From NCBI GenBank assembly GCA_030704615.1, contig CM060731.1, positions 37,760,001-37,820,000 on the forward strand: a stretch of 60,000 bases of DNA, written 5' to 3'. The translations under genes were made by a program, and so were the position numbers. Shown here piece by piece: positions 30,950 through 40,939 of this stretch. Positions within the stretch are counted from its first letter, which is position 1; each line of letters starts with the position of its first letter. The notes under the pieces are model-generated. The model made no database searches and had not been told where the DNA came from. It saw only the letters and a program-made list of their open reading frames with translations. The DNA comes from Takakia lepidozioides. Lineage: Eukaryota > Streptophyta > Takakiopsida > Takakiales > Takakiaceae.

Positions 30950-31640
30950 GAGGATGGGGAGGTAGTACCACATATCGATTGTGGCCCTAGAGCGACCATT
31001 TTTCGTGGCGAGGGCACCCATTGCACCTGATCCAATACAGGTTGCGGGCACAATCGTAGAAGGGACCGGGGCCAAATTTCAGGTGATGCGGAGGATGTTG
31101 ACACTCCGGGATCGAGTCGGGCGCGCCGCGGGTTGCCCCCTCGCGGGCCACCCCGTCCAACCACGTCCACCTTTGACCCCCCCCCCCGACAGATTGAGTG
31201 TTGGTGCACTAAGTGTTGGGAACGGATACCGCCGGGGCGGCACCAGACCACCGAGGCGGCGACCGCATGTTGTCGAAAAACATTACAAGAAGAACAAGAT
31301 TGCGGATGCGGCAAAGGTGAGTGTTTTTCCCACCCCTCTCATTAACATTCATTTAAGGTACATTTAGGTTTATCTAATAATATAATGAATTTGACATAAG
31401 TATTGATGCGTCGTTCACTACGCACATTGCAGCCACGACTTGATGCCCAAGCTCGCAATCACATTGCACAGGAGGCATTTCGCGCCGGTCTACTTGCAGA
31501 ATTTGTGCCAGAGCATGTGCCCGATGTGACCAGTTGGTTCCCCCAGCAGATGAGATGCGTAGGGTCGAGGGGTATCGTAGGTGTCGTAGGCGTTATGGCC
31601 GGCGACGAGCAGGCCCACCCCCCCCCCCCCCCTCCAGTTT
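30950..31640 (+). pseudogene. CACTA-borne gene, 5' part: cysteine cluster resembling the P2X7 ballast domain
   Basis: An exon ending at 31316 (AAG followed by GTGAGT) contains IECWCTKCWERIPPG, then TTEAATACCRKTLQEEQDCG with CG following: a C-x-C-x2-C group followed by Thr/Glu, a Cys pair and a final Cys cluster. That order recalls the zinc-binding ballast domain of P2X7 receptors, which also occurs in transposon-related proteins. After an intron, 31430-31540 reads LDAQARNHIAQEAFRAGLLA. The frame then breaks up in Pro-rich, poly-C sequence. The domain call rests on cysteine spacing alone. Confidence 0.4.
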
Positions 31641-31984
31641 CCTCAGGCGGTCCCCCTGATTGTGGCCTCCCCCCCCCCCCTGTTTCTTTGCCTGATCCAC
31701 CTCCGGTTGTACCTGATCCGGACGTTGTACCCCGGCTGCACCTCCGACATTACATCCTCAACCACCTCCACTTTCATCTCCTCCGCCAGCAGTACCACTC
31801 CACCTCCACCTCCACGTGCATGTGCCCCCCGAACCCCTAGGAGGGGTCGGCTTCGCCCTAGGTTTCCTCCCCTTCGGCTTGGGCGGCCTGAGCCGGATCC
31901 TCGCCCCCGATGGGAAGCGCATAGGACTATGTTACTGAGGACCGTCCAGCCTCGTTGTTGGGAATCATCTCGACCCTCCCACCC

Positions 31985-32582
31985 CATCCGAGAAAAATGT
32001 GGAGTTCGAGTATTGGGGGAGACGGTATGTTGTGAGAGCCGCTACAGACCCTGCTATGGGTCGGGGTTTATTCACGGTCAATGATATTGTGGTTCCTCCT
32101 CGGAGAAACAACATGGTGGACTTGTTTCCCTACTACGGTCCATACTACACCTCCGCGGAGTTCCGTACATTACGCCTCGAAGCCCCATACATCCTACCCT
32201 ACATTTTGTGTGTCAACGACAGATGTACGTAGACGGGGTTGTCTCCCATTGAGATCAGATTTTGTGATGGTGACCCCGACATCTTCGGCAATGTTGCTGG
32301 GCTGGTCAATAGTTCTTTTGGTCATCCTAGGAGAACCAATGTAGTATGGGACGAGCGAAGCGATGGGCATGAGAGCTTTTGTGGTCATACGTCAGTATAT
32401 GTGAGGGGATGCACATGTTTGTGATGACATGTGCTAGTAGGACTATTAGGGCTGGCAGCGAACTATTTGCATCATACGAGTTCTCCCGGGATGATTGGGA
32501 CCTCCGATTACAGCGTGAGTGGGATGTGTATGATAGAAATAGGGTTCCTTTGAGACAGGGATCGCGTAGAGGGGCATTGTAG
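31985..32582 (+). pseudogene. SET-domain (lysine methyltransferase-like) gene inside the CACTA element
   Basis: From about 31985 one frame reads VEFEYWGRRYVVRAATDPAM and GRGLFTVNDIVVP, matching the SET N-terminal GRGLFA and turn. PYILPYILCVND follows; then, after an in-frame TAG (32229), CDGDPDIFGNVAGLVNSSFG with HPRRTNVVW, the expected (D)G(D)..GN..R(F/L)(I/V)N(H/S)S segment that forms the SAM pocket. A frame change at about 32375 leads to TCASRTIRAGSELFASYEF, matching ARDI.AGEEL..DYG with the catalytic Tyr, then SRDDWDLRLQREWD. Segment order and spacing fit an algal/fungal-type SET domain without pre- or post-SET cysteines. One stop and one shift make it a relic. It lies on the same strand as the cysteine-cluster exon upstream and may be the same gene. 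Confidence 0.6.
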
Positions 32583-33570
32583 ATATTCTCATGATGTACT
32601 TTGTATACATCCGATTAATCGATTGATGTAAATTTTTTTTCTTGTTGCTCGTGTGGGTTGCAACTTTGCATATGTGATCTAAACATACTTATGCACATGT
32701 GGACCAAATATGAGCTTGAACCAAGTTGATTCAATGGGTCATTCTAGTGTTGAACGCAGCTACGTGTCATAGAGACGGAAAATTTTTTGCAGATGATTTT
32801 TTTTTTATTCCATTTTCAAGCCATATGCTTAATGATAGCATATGCAATGTGCGTGCAAAATTTGGGAGTAAACAAAAGTCATTTGGACCCATAACCAGAT
32901 TTTGTTCTCTCATTTGCACTCCAAAGTTGAGTTATCTTCAACTTCATGCACTCTTTCATAGAGAGTTTGCAAAAGTGACCCTAGAAACACACTTATTTTT
33001 TTTCCATTTTTTTTGTCCCATTTTTTGCATGGATGTAGTGGTGCAAAGCCGATGTCACAGAACAAAATAGAGCTAAAAAAAAAATCATTACGCCCCTCAA
33101 AACCGCAATCATATATTTTCTAAATGCAAATATTTTTTTAAATTTTTAAATTCGATTTAATTCAAATTGGTGCAAGGGTGAGTGCGTCGTTGGGGAGGCA
33201 ATTTTTTTTTTTTTTTTTTTTTTTTTGCTGGATCTTTGTACAGGTGTTGCACACATATTTAAGCACATGTAGGAAAAAATGAAGCTTGAGCCACATCCGT
33301 TTGTTGGGTGCAATGGCATGAGAGGATTTTCTTTCACATTAATAAACAAAATTGGTTGATAGGGTGAATGCGTCATTGGGGGGCAAATGATTTTGTTTGG
33401 GTTTGAAACTTTGCATGCGTGTACGTTGCGCACATACATGTAATTATTGAATGACATATTTGATGCACACACACATTGAAGGTTGTTGTTTGCATTTCGC
33501 TTATAATGAAGTGTATGGTTGCAAGGACACATTATAATATATGTCCCTATGTTCATTTGTTCGTATCAGG
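32583..33570. other. CACTA interior without conserved coding sequence
   Basis: Between the SET-like gene and TNP2 there are AT-rich stretches, several poly-T runs (the longest about 25 T at 33202-33227) and no motif I recognise. It probably contains the TNP2 promoter or early introns. Confidence 0.5.
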
Positions 33571-36500
33571 ACTTTGTCCATCCCTTCCCGGTCTTTTCTC
33601 TTGGCACCCCATCCGAAAACAACCCAAGTACATCAGGCGGGAGCCGTGGGCGAGACGCCGCCCCCACGGTACCGATGATGACGATGACAGTGATAGTGAC
33701 AGTGACAACAACAATGAGCATGGAATTTAACCAGGAGGATGTGCAAGCCATGGAGGATCTCTTAATGCATCATGTGGGCGCTGATGCATCCCATGAAGAG
33801 GGAACCCGGCCAATCGATGATCCTGAAATGGCCCCCTCAAATGACATGGAGAGGGAGGCGAGAACTCCCTTGTACGAAGGGCGAAAGTGAGTCGACTTTC
33901 AACAATCTTACTTTTGCTCAATCTTCAAATTCGATTTGGCATAAGTAATGTTGGGATGTCTGCCATAATGCGAACTATTGCAGACTATATCCTTGCTCCA
34001 CACTTGAAACCCAAGATGCCACGGTCGCGGAAGGAGGCACGCGAAGTCTTGGACTCTGTGGGGATGAGCTATAAGATTTTTCATGCATGTCCATGTGATA
34101 AAACCCTATATTACGAAGAGGATTCACATCTCACCAAGTGCCACGCAAGGTATTGAGGGCACAGTACCGAAGCCCCGAATTGGCCAGACTCATGAGATGA
34201 CACGCCTCGCATCGGCCCCGGGAAGGTGTGCGGCCACAAGATTCACAAGCATGGAGGCATATTGAAGAGATGTGGCTTTTCTCTTGGAGGACCCACGACA
34301 TGTCCACCTCGGCTTCTCCTCGGATGGGGTCAACCCATTCTCTGTCCAGTCATGTAGTCATTCCACTTGGCCGGTGACCATGGTGAATTACAACATCCCT
34401 CCGTATCTTTCAATTAAAAAAGGTCATATCATGTTGGTTGCCATTGTGCCAGGTGAGTGTACTCATTTCATGTTTATTATTGCCTTCGACTTTACATTAA
34501 ACTTCTGATCTTTGACGCAATTCGGATGCAAGATTGATGAGTGACATAATCATGAAGTAAGACGTGTAATTCATTTTGTAGTATAATCTTGCATATTGGT
34601 GGAGCATTGAAAATGATGTGAATGTCTCAAAGGGAAAAAAAGTGACAAACATGGACACGTACTTGCGACCTCTTGTTGATGAACTTAAAGAGCTATGGAG
34701 GGGGGTCCCGGCATTGGATGCTTCACTTGACCCTATGGCCGGACAATCTTTTCAGATGGGAGACATCTTGCTTTGGACAATGCATGATTATCCAGGTATA
34801 TTATGTTCCCATGAACAACCCGCGTACATTCACTTGTCAATGCCGGATGAGGATGAGGTAGCGGCGACAGTCTTGTGCACCGTAGTGGGGTAGATGGCAT
34901 TATGGGCCATGCACATGACAACTTTTTGTTTTTGCTAATGTGGCGGGATGTGTAGTACAGGACTAACTGTTTGCTCGGGGCTAAGCACCAAAGGGTACCA
35001 TGCATGCTTGCATTGTGGGCGATGATCTTGATGCACATAGCTCCCGCCATCTTCACAAGATGGTGTATCCCAACTACCGCAAATTTCTTCCTATGAGCCA
35101 TCGATGGAGAAGAAGAGAGAAACACTTGTTTGATGGCAAAGAGGAAGTACGTCCCCCCCCCTATGACACCGTCCGGGCAGTTTTGGGAGGACCGATGGAA
35201 GGAGGCCCATGCGGGCACGGACGGTGAAGTGGACGTGCCCGGCATGAAACGACTTTCAATCTTCTACGAGTTGCCATATTGGGCGGTACATATTCCACAA
35301 AAACACCGTCAATATCCCTATGCATGCATGTGATATTGATGCACATTTGGTATCGTGCATTGTCACTACTTCATCACGTAAATTTTTTTGTATAAGTCTT
35401 TGTGGATGAGGATATATGTAGGACCTGAAGATTCGTCATCTTCTACATCCCATGCATATTGAGAAGAATGTCTCCTCGTCCTTTTTTCGGGTTCTTTATG
35501 GCATGCTGGCAAAGAAGGGAGTGGCTGCAAAAGGAGATTCTCTCAGTGTTAGAAATGAGCTTGAGGAGCAGGGTCGCATGCGCCATCTATGGGCCGACAA
35601 AAATGGTTGGACCCAAAGGGTGTTGTACGGTGGAAGTATAGGCGCGCACCTTGGCAATGGACAAAGGAGGAATACAAGAAAGTGATAGCCACCATAAGTG
35701 CTGTCCGAACACCAACTGGTTATGGGTCATCCCTCCGTACGAAGTTCAGTGAAGAAGACGGGGTCCATGGTTTGAAGTCTCATGACTACCACAATCTATT
35801 GCAAGACATCTTGCCCATTGCAGTACGTGGGACATTGACTCCCGAGTTCGTGAGACAATCTATAGATGGGAGGCTTGTTCCGGTGACTTGCTCCAAAGAG
35901 TTGGAAGAAGCAGCAGATTTTCCACGCATGAAGAAGGAGGCGGCGGAGGTAATGTGTATGTTGGAGATGCACCTTCCTCCCTCCTTCTTTGACATCCAAG
36001 TGCACTTGGTAGTGCACTTAGTGGAAAAGGCTTCGATTGCCGACCCCGTTCATTCTCGGTGGATGTACTTTCCTTGGAGCTTTTATGAAGACTTTGAAAG
36101 GATTTGTAAGACAAATGACGCACCTGGAGGATAGCATGGCGGAGAGGTATACGTTGCAAGAAGCTATGTTCTATTGCACGGAGTACATGACAAGGGTGGA
36201 TGAGGAATCCCCTCAGATGTGGAAGGAAGAGAAGGATGCACGAACCAAAGACATCGTTTTGCCCAAAAATCGAAGAGGGTAAAATTGCCGACCTTTGTGA
36301 TTGAGCTAGCGCATGACTTCATACTGAAGAACACCCCATCCATACATGAGTGGGAGGCAAGATACAAAAATCTTGTTCAACAACGAGAGGAGGAGATGCT
36401 TGCATGGAGGCGGAACCATCCAAGGCCGGTTACTAGACGCCCACGACGAGGAGCGGGCCGCCGAAATGTTCCTTCACAAAATTTGCCCATGGAATTGTAG

Positions 36501-37375
36501 TCTCTAAGTTCATTCCAACAGTGGCTTCGGACTTCAGTTTATGACGCCGTTGCTCAAAGAGAGCTGGTTTCAGATTTGGTGCAAGACATTGCAAGGGGCC
36601 CCTCTCAATTCGCGACCTCATACACGGTGGTTTGGGTTCACGGTCGTCATTTCCGCATTCGTGCTCTTGACATGAAGCGCAAAACAACCTTTGATTCTGG
36701 CTTGTGTGCCACATATTGGCAAGACTCCGTGTGGGGCAAGGGAGATACACGACCTGCTATGAGCAAACTTGAGTACATTGGAGAGCTTGAGAGCATACTT
36801 CAACTTTAGTATACAAGGTACCGGCCTCTTTTTTTTAAGAGAAGGTGGTTCCAGCCACATCTTGTGGGCCCTCCGCAACACTAGTGCAAGATGATTGTGG
36901 TTTCATGCGCGTCAATGCAGATACCCTACTCATCGTCCCTCCGATGAGCCTTTTTCACGGCCTTCAGACATGGAGCAAGTTTTCTTCTCCGATGACAAAA
37001 TAAGGAGGGGGAATTGGAAGGTGGTTGTGCATGCTCAGTCAAGAGGAAGACGTATCTATCATGGTCTCGGATCTCCATGGGGTAAGGCAATTGCGGTGGA
37101 CGGAAAGACTGGTCATAATGATGCTGATGATGGAGTGGTAGAGGGGGTAGAAGAGGATGATGACGCCCCGGACAATGCATCCTGGACCCTATATGATGAA
37201 GCTCTAGAAAATACGGATGTTGGAGAAGGAGACGAAGACACGGCCATTGACAACGATGGATTCGGAGGTGCCTTTTGAGGGCCAGGCCATTTATGACAAT
37301 GACTCCGATGACCAAGAAGACTTGCAGCTTGATGAGGATGAAGAGGCTCCGGATGATGATGTTCAAGTTGATTAG
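33571..37375 (+). pseudogene. CACTA TNP2-type transposase, multi-exon, frameshifted
   Basis: TNP2 is the catalytic transposase of En/Spm elements (Transposase_21 type). Landmarks in order are ARTPLYEGRK (33860, before an intron); NLQIRFGISNVGMSAIM with GMSYKIFHACPCDKTLYYEE (33950-34120); DPRHVHLGFSSDGVNPFSV with MVNYNIPPYLSIKKGHIML (34290-34440, then a GTGAGT donor); MDTYLRPLVDELKELW (34650); GLSTKGYHACLHCG and VYPNYRKFLPMSHRW (34975-35110); HPMHIEKNV (35452), the TNP2 hallmark; MLEMHLPPSFFDIQVHLVVH (35955) with SRWMYF; and ERYTLQEAMFYCTEYM (36145). A DUF4216-like part follows (WVHGRHFRIRALDM, KGDTRPAMSKLEYIGELESI), then an acidic tail to TAG at 37375. Shifts near 34150, 35020, 35600, 36060 and 36250 show decay. 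Confidence 0.87.
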
Positions 37376-37619
37376 ACACAAAATCAAAGCCACATAACAA
37401 TTCTCGCACCGATATGGACCCATCCCTTCGATTGATTATACATATACATGCATATTGTACTTTATTTCTATGATTCATCAAATATGGCTGTGGCTGGTAG
37501 TCTTTCAAGAAAGAAGGCAGATGCAATGAATATGTTGGAGCAACACATACAGATGTGGTATCAAGAGAATTATCAAAATGAATGTCACAATCTACAAGAA
37601 GGTCCACAACAACAAGCTA

Positions 37620-38295
37620 AACCATAAAGAAAAACAAACACCCTACCCCAGTACCATACGAAAAAAAAAAAACTAAGAATCCCCAAAGGCCCTAAACCTA
37701 GAAAGCCCTGTCGTCGCCTCCTGCGACCCTCACGCGTTACTAACTGCGACGCGTTTTCTTGGATTTATCAGGCCGGGGGTTGCAAACGGCGACCGCCAAC
37801 CGTCGCCAACTGCGACCTGTTTTTTTGAATGGATTTATGAGGCTGGTGGCCAGCCGTCGCAAACTGTGACATGTTTTTTTGTTTTGAAAGAATAGGCAGC
37901 CGGGCAGTTTGCGACGCCCGGACGTCGCAGGGGCCTTTTGCCCTTCATGCCACCATGCGACGGCCGGACGTCGCAAGAAAGGGCTGCGATGAAAGAAATG
38001 GTTTTTTTTTTTTTCGACGTGCGACGACCGGCCATTGCCAGAAAGGGCTGCCTTCTACCCTTCGCTGGGGCGACGCTTAGGCGTCGCACGGAAGGGCTGC
38101 CATTTTCCCTTCATCACTCCGTGCGACGGCCAGGCGTCACCGCCTGGCCCCGGCGCCAGGTTTCACTCCCGCGGGTTTGGCTGCGACGGCCTGGCGTCGC
38201 AAACACGCTCCGCGGGGTTGGCGTCGCACGCTCGGCGCCGCGCGGGGCTTGGGGGCGCGGCTGGCGTCGCAAACCCCCCCCCATTTGCTGTAGTG
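37620..38295. repeat. CACTA right terminal and subterminal repeat region
   Basis: At least seven palindrome units (for example GCGACGCCCGGACGTCGC, GCGACGGCCGGACGTCGC, GCGACGCTTAGGCGTCGC, GCGACGGCCTGGCGTCGC) are spaced 30-70 bp apart, several followed by AGAAAGGGCTGC or GGAAGGGCTGC. The block ends in the inverted terminus TTGCTGTAGTG. It mirrors the left terminal block and the internal one at 30.3-30.6 kb. Confidence 0.88.
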
Positions 38296-38298
38296 ATA

Positions 38299-39172
38299 GC
38301 TTGGAAGGCCACCAAGTTGCGCTGATAAACATACACTATTCATCCTGAAACAACACCTGTCCATAGCATGTGAGGGAGATGTGCCAGAAATGCTAGTATT
38401 CTTGTTTGTATCTGCATCATATCCGGATCTCGAATAATTAGTAATTTACACACAGCATATCTCGTTTGTTGTTTCTTGTAAGCAGACCTGCAAAATATGT
38501 ACTTAAGGCCTCTGCAAAATATTTTTGCTGGTATGAATTACTCCTTACAAATTGAGACAAACCTAATATTCATGATCTCGGTCATAAGGACATTTCAGTT
38601 TTCATATGAATGAGAAGGATGCATAAACTCGAACTTGGATCCATAATTTAATACCAGTGAGAATGCCTGAAAGTCGCAGTGTGAGAACATGAGGGTGGAT
38701 GATCTTCAGATTGCTGCAAGCATCCCACAAAATTTCGGTGCTTTCAAAGGCTTGAATGATATCTAGCTCGCTCAGGCTGCGCGCACTTGATTCTCAACTT
38801 GGAATTATCTTGCACACACCAATTGAGCCCGGTATTCTACATACTAAAGTTCGATTCAGCACTGTTAAAGATAGAGCGAGAACTTTCTAAACGACCGGGA
38901 TATCCTTGATGATCATTAGACAAGAATCGGTGAGGCTTATGTACACAACAAATAATTTATTGGCTGACCGCACAATTCAAGAATAACCTGGTGTACATAT
39001 TATTATTTGTTTTATAGTATATGTGGAGGACTTCCGCTCTCAGAAACTAACAGAGCTCAGAGCTCAGTGTAGATAGTGCATATCAGAGAGAAACAATGGT
39101 CGTTCAGGGCCGGTACTATCTAGAATGATGAGACAAAGTTTTCTTCCACGGTGGACTGGTCATAAAATTAAT
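38299..39172. other. Intergenic; nothing recognised
   Basis: Host sequence to the right of the CACTA target duplication. There is no long open frame or repeat. It may hold the 3' UTR of the small minus-strand gene that ends at 39173. Confidence 0.45.
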
Positions 39173-39699
39173 CTAGAAATTTGAGGGCAACAGGCCTGCG
39201 CCCTGCAAGTGACTGTAGTACCATATGTTGTCAATGTCAATTGATGCTGGCTTCTTCTGGTTCAGTTTTGCACGCATCGTAGCTGCCATCCTGAAGGGAC
39301 CAGGGGAATGCTTACATAACAACATTACACTACACATCGTTCAACTGGTGGTCTAGCTTGAAAGTAGATGCAAAGTCTAGATCTCCAGATCATATGATAA
39401 ATCGGTCTCCAACCTCCCAGAATGCAGCACATCGACCAACTGAGAATTGCACTTACATAGACCTGTCTATTTTTTGAGACTTGTACAGAAATACTACTTT
39501 TGTAAGATCTCTGCTCAGCTTCTTTCAAATATATGCCGACATTACCACTGATCTCAATGCGTCATCTGTTTAGAACTTACCAGATTTGTCCCAGGGGCTC
39601 CTTTTCCACAGAGAATTGATCAAGAATGTAAATGGCAACAAAGGAAAGAAACAGAAACAAGAAACGGAAGGGGTGGCAAGAGAGGGCCAAGATGTCCAT
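39173..39699 (-). CDS. Possible small membrane protein, two or three exons
   Basis: An ATG at 39699 opens an exon to 39581 that encodes MDILALSCHPFRF, a hydrophobic stretch LFLFLSFVAIYI (single membrane segment or signal anchor) and LDQFSVEKEPLGQI, ending at a GTAAGT donor in phase 2. An acceptor at 39290 in the matching phase continues WMAATMRAKLNQKKPASIDI, then DNIWYYSHLQGAGLLPSNF to TAG at 39173, giving 78 residues. A middle exon (39547-39463, GNVGIYLKEAEQRSY...) also fits in phase but changes the reading of the last exon, so alternative splicing or mis-prediction is possible. I do not recognise the family. The phase fit and protein-like sequence support a real gene, but no database check was possible. 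Confidence 0.4.
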
Positions 39700-40939
39700 T
39701 GCGAGAAGGGACGCGAGGGATGTCCGATTGAGAAGAAGATATGAGCGATCTCCAGTGTGGCGGGGCAAGAAAAGAGGACGCGCGACGCAGAAAGTAATTG
39801 GGAGGACCAAGTTATATGTCAACTTTGCCGAGTGCTTTCCATCCGTCCAATCATCGACTCCTTATCATCCAACCCACAATGAAAGTAAGGGTTCCAAGTC
39901 TTGGCGGGGGTTATTATGAAGGTCCACAGCAGAGAGTGTGTGGCAGCAGCCAATAGCGGGGCTTGCCATGGGGTGGGCCTTGGTCAAGCCTACACGTGTG
40001 GGCAGTGGAGAAGCGGAGCAGCCTTCTGTAAGGGTCCACAATGCTAATAAGTAATAACCAGTTCCTCCTCTCCTCAGCGACACCACAATGGACTCAGAAG
40101 TTTAAGGGCCAGGAAGTAAGAGCAAAATAAGCAACCTGTCCTCAAGTAGAGTTATTATGTCTGTCGCCCTGAGATAACTGTTATGGTTCAAGTACATGGG
40201 GGTGCCTTTCAGACTTGCTTGTCACTTCCCCAAATCATGAGGCTTCTACCAGTAGAAGAATAGAGCGCAAGCATTTGGCTACAGATGGACAAATGTTGAA
40301 GCTGCTTATGACGTCGACGACGACGACGACGGGAGACCACTCGTGCTCCCGTCGTCGCATCCCTCGATGACATATGCCCCTTTGTTTCATTAGGGGGAAT
40401 TGGAGATAATATTGGTCCAATATAAAGTTTAGTTAATATTTATAAACCCTAAACTCGCATTCAAACTCATTTCAATGCTTCTTGTTGTATGCTTTTCTTT
40501 TCAGGCTCATGGGTGTGTCAGAAGTGCGGCTGAAGAAGTGCGGCTGAAGCTGATCTAATCTTCAGAGTGGAGGATGTGACATGAAGGCAAGACAAGGCCT
40601 CCCAAATGTCAACCCTAAGAGTTCAGTCTTACAAGATTGCTACTACATGAACAAGCATACTGCAGGCTAGGCCTTTGCATTCCAATTGCCACACTGCCTG
40701 AACCACAGCTCCAAGATTGAAGCCAGCCTTTGACCAAGGGCAGGCACAAGAAAAGAGGCTCCAGTGGTGGCCACAAGATGAAAAGCCCTAGCGAGGGTTG
40801 TGGTACCTGGAGCATAAATGTCATATAATTAAACAGGGAGGATATAGATCATCTGCCTGTTGCAGCTGGCACTACTGCATCACCTGGAACAATGCCAGAG
40901 TTGGACTCAGACACTTCGTCAGCTGCCAACAACTCAGCA
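39700..40939. other. Intergenic; no gene recognised
   Basis: Contains a short CGACGACGACGACG run near 40313-40332 with a nearby imperfect inverted partner (CCGTCGTCG). No conserved exon is seen. It should include the promoter of the small minus-strand gene and the 3' UTR of the kinase. Confidence 0.4.

Larger units (their letters stand above)
14549..38295 (+). mobile_element. Giant CACTA (En/Spm) DNA transposon hosting nested retroelements
   Basis: The left end reads CACTACAGGAAAAGGGGGGC and the reverse complement of the right end reads CACTACAGCAAATGGGGGGG; both continue into TTTGCGACGCC a little further in. ATA at 14546-14548 and ATA at 38296-38298 form the 3-bp target duplication typical of CACTA elements. 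Inside are TNP2 transposase exons (+), a divergent second gene (-), a SET-like gene (+) and three blocks of GCGACG/CGTCGC palindromes. At 23.7 kb it is oversized mainly because 14.4 kb of gypsy sequence (about 15.63-30.07 kb) sits inside. Without that it would be about 9.3 kb, normal for an autonomous CACTA element. TNP2 is frameshifted, so this copy is probably no longer autonomous. Confidence 0.88.

Noticed and set aside
33146-33556. 136-codon minus-strand frame crossing the poly-T run
   Set aside because: The poly-Lys stretch comes from the homopolymer and the frame opposes the TNP2 gene.
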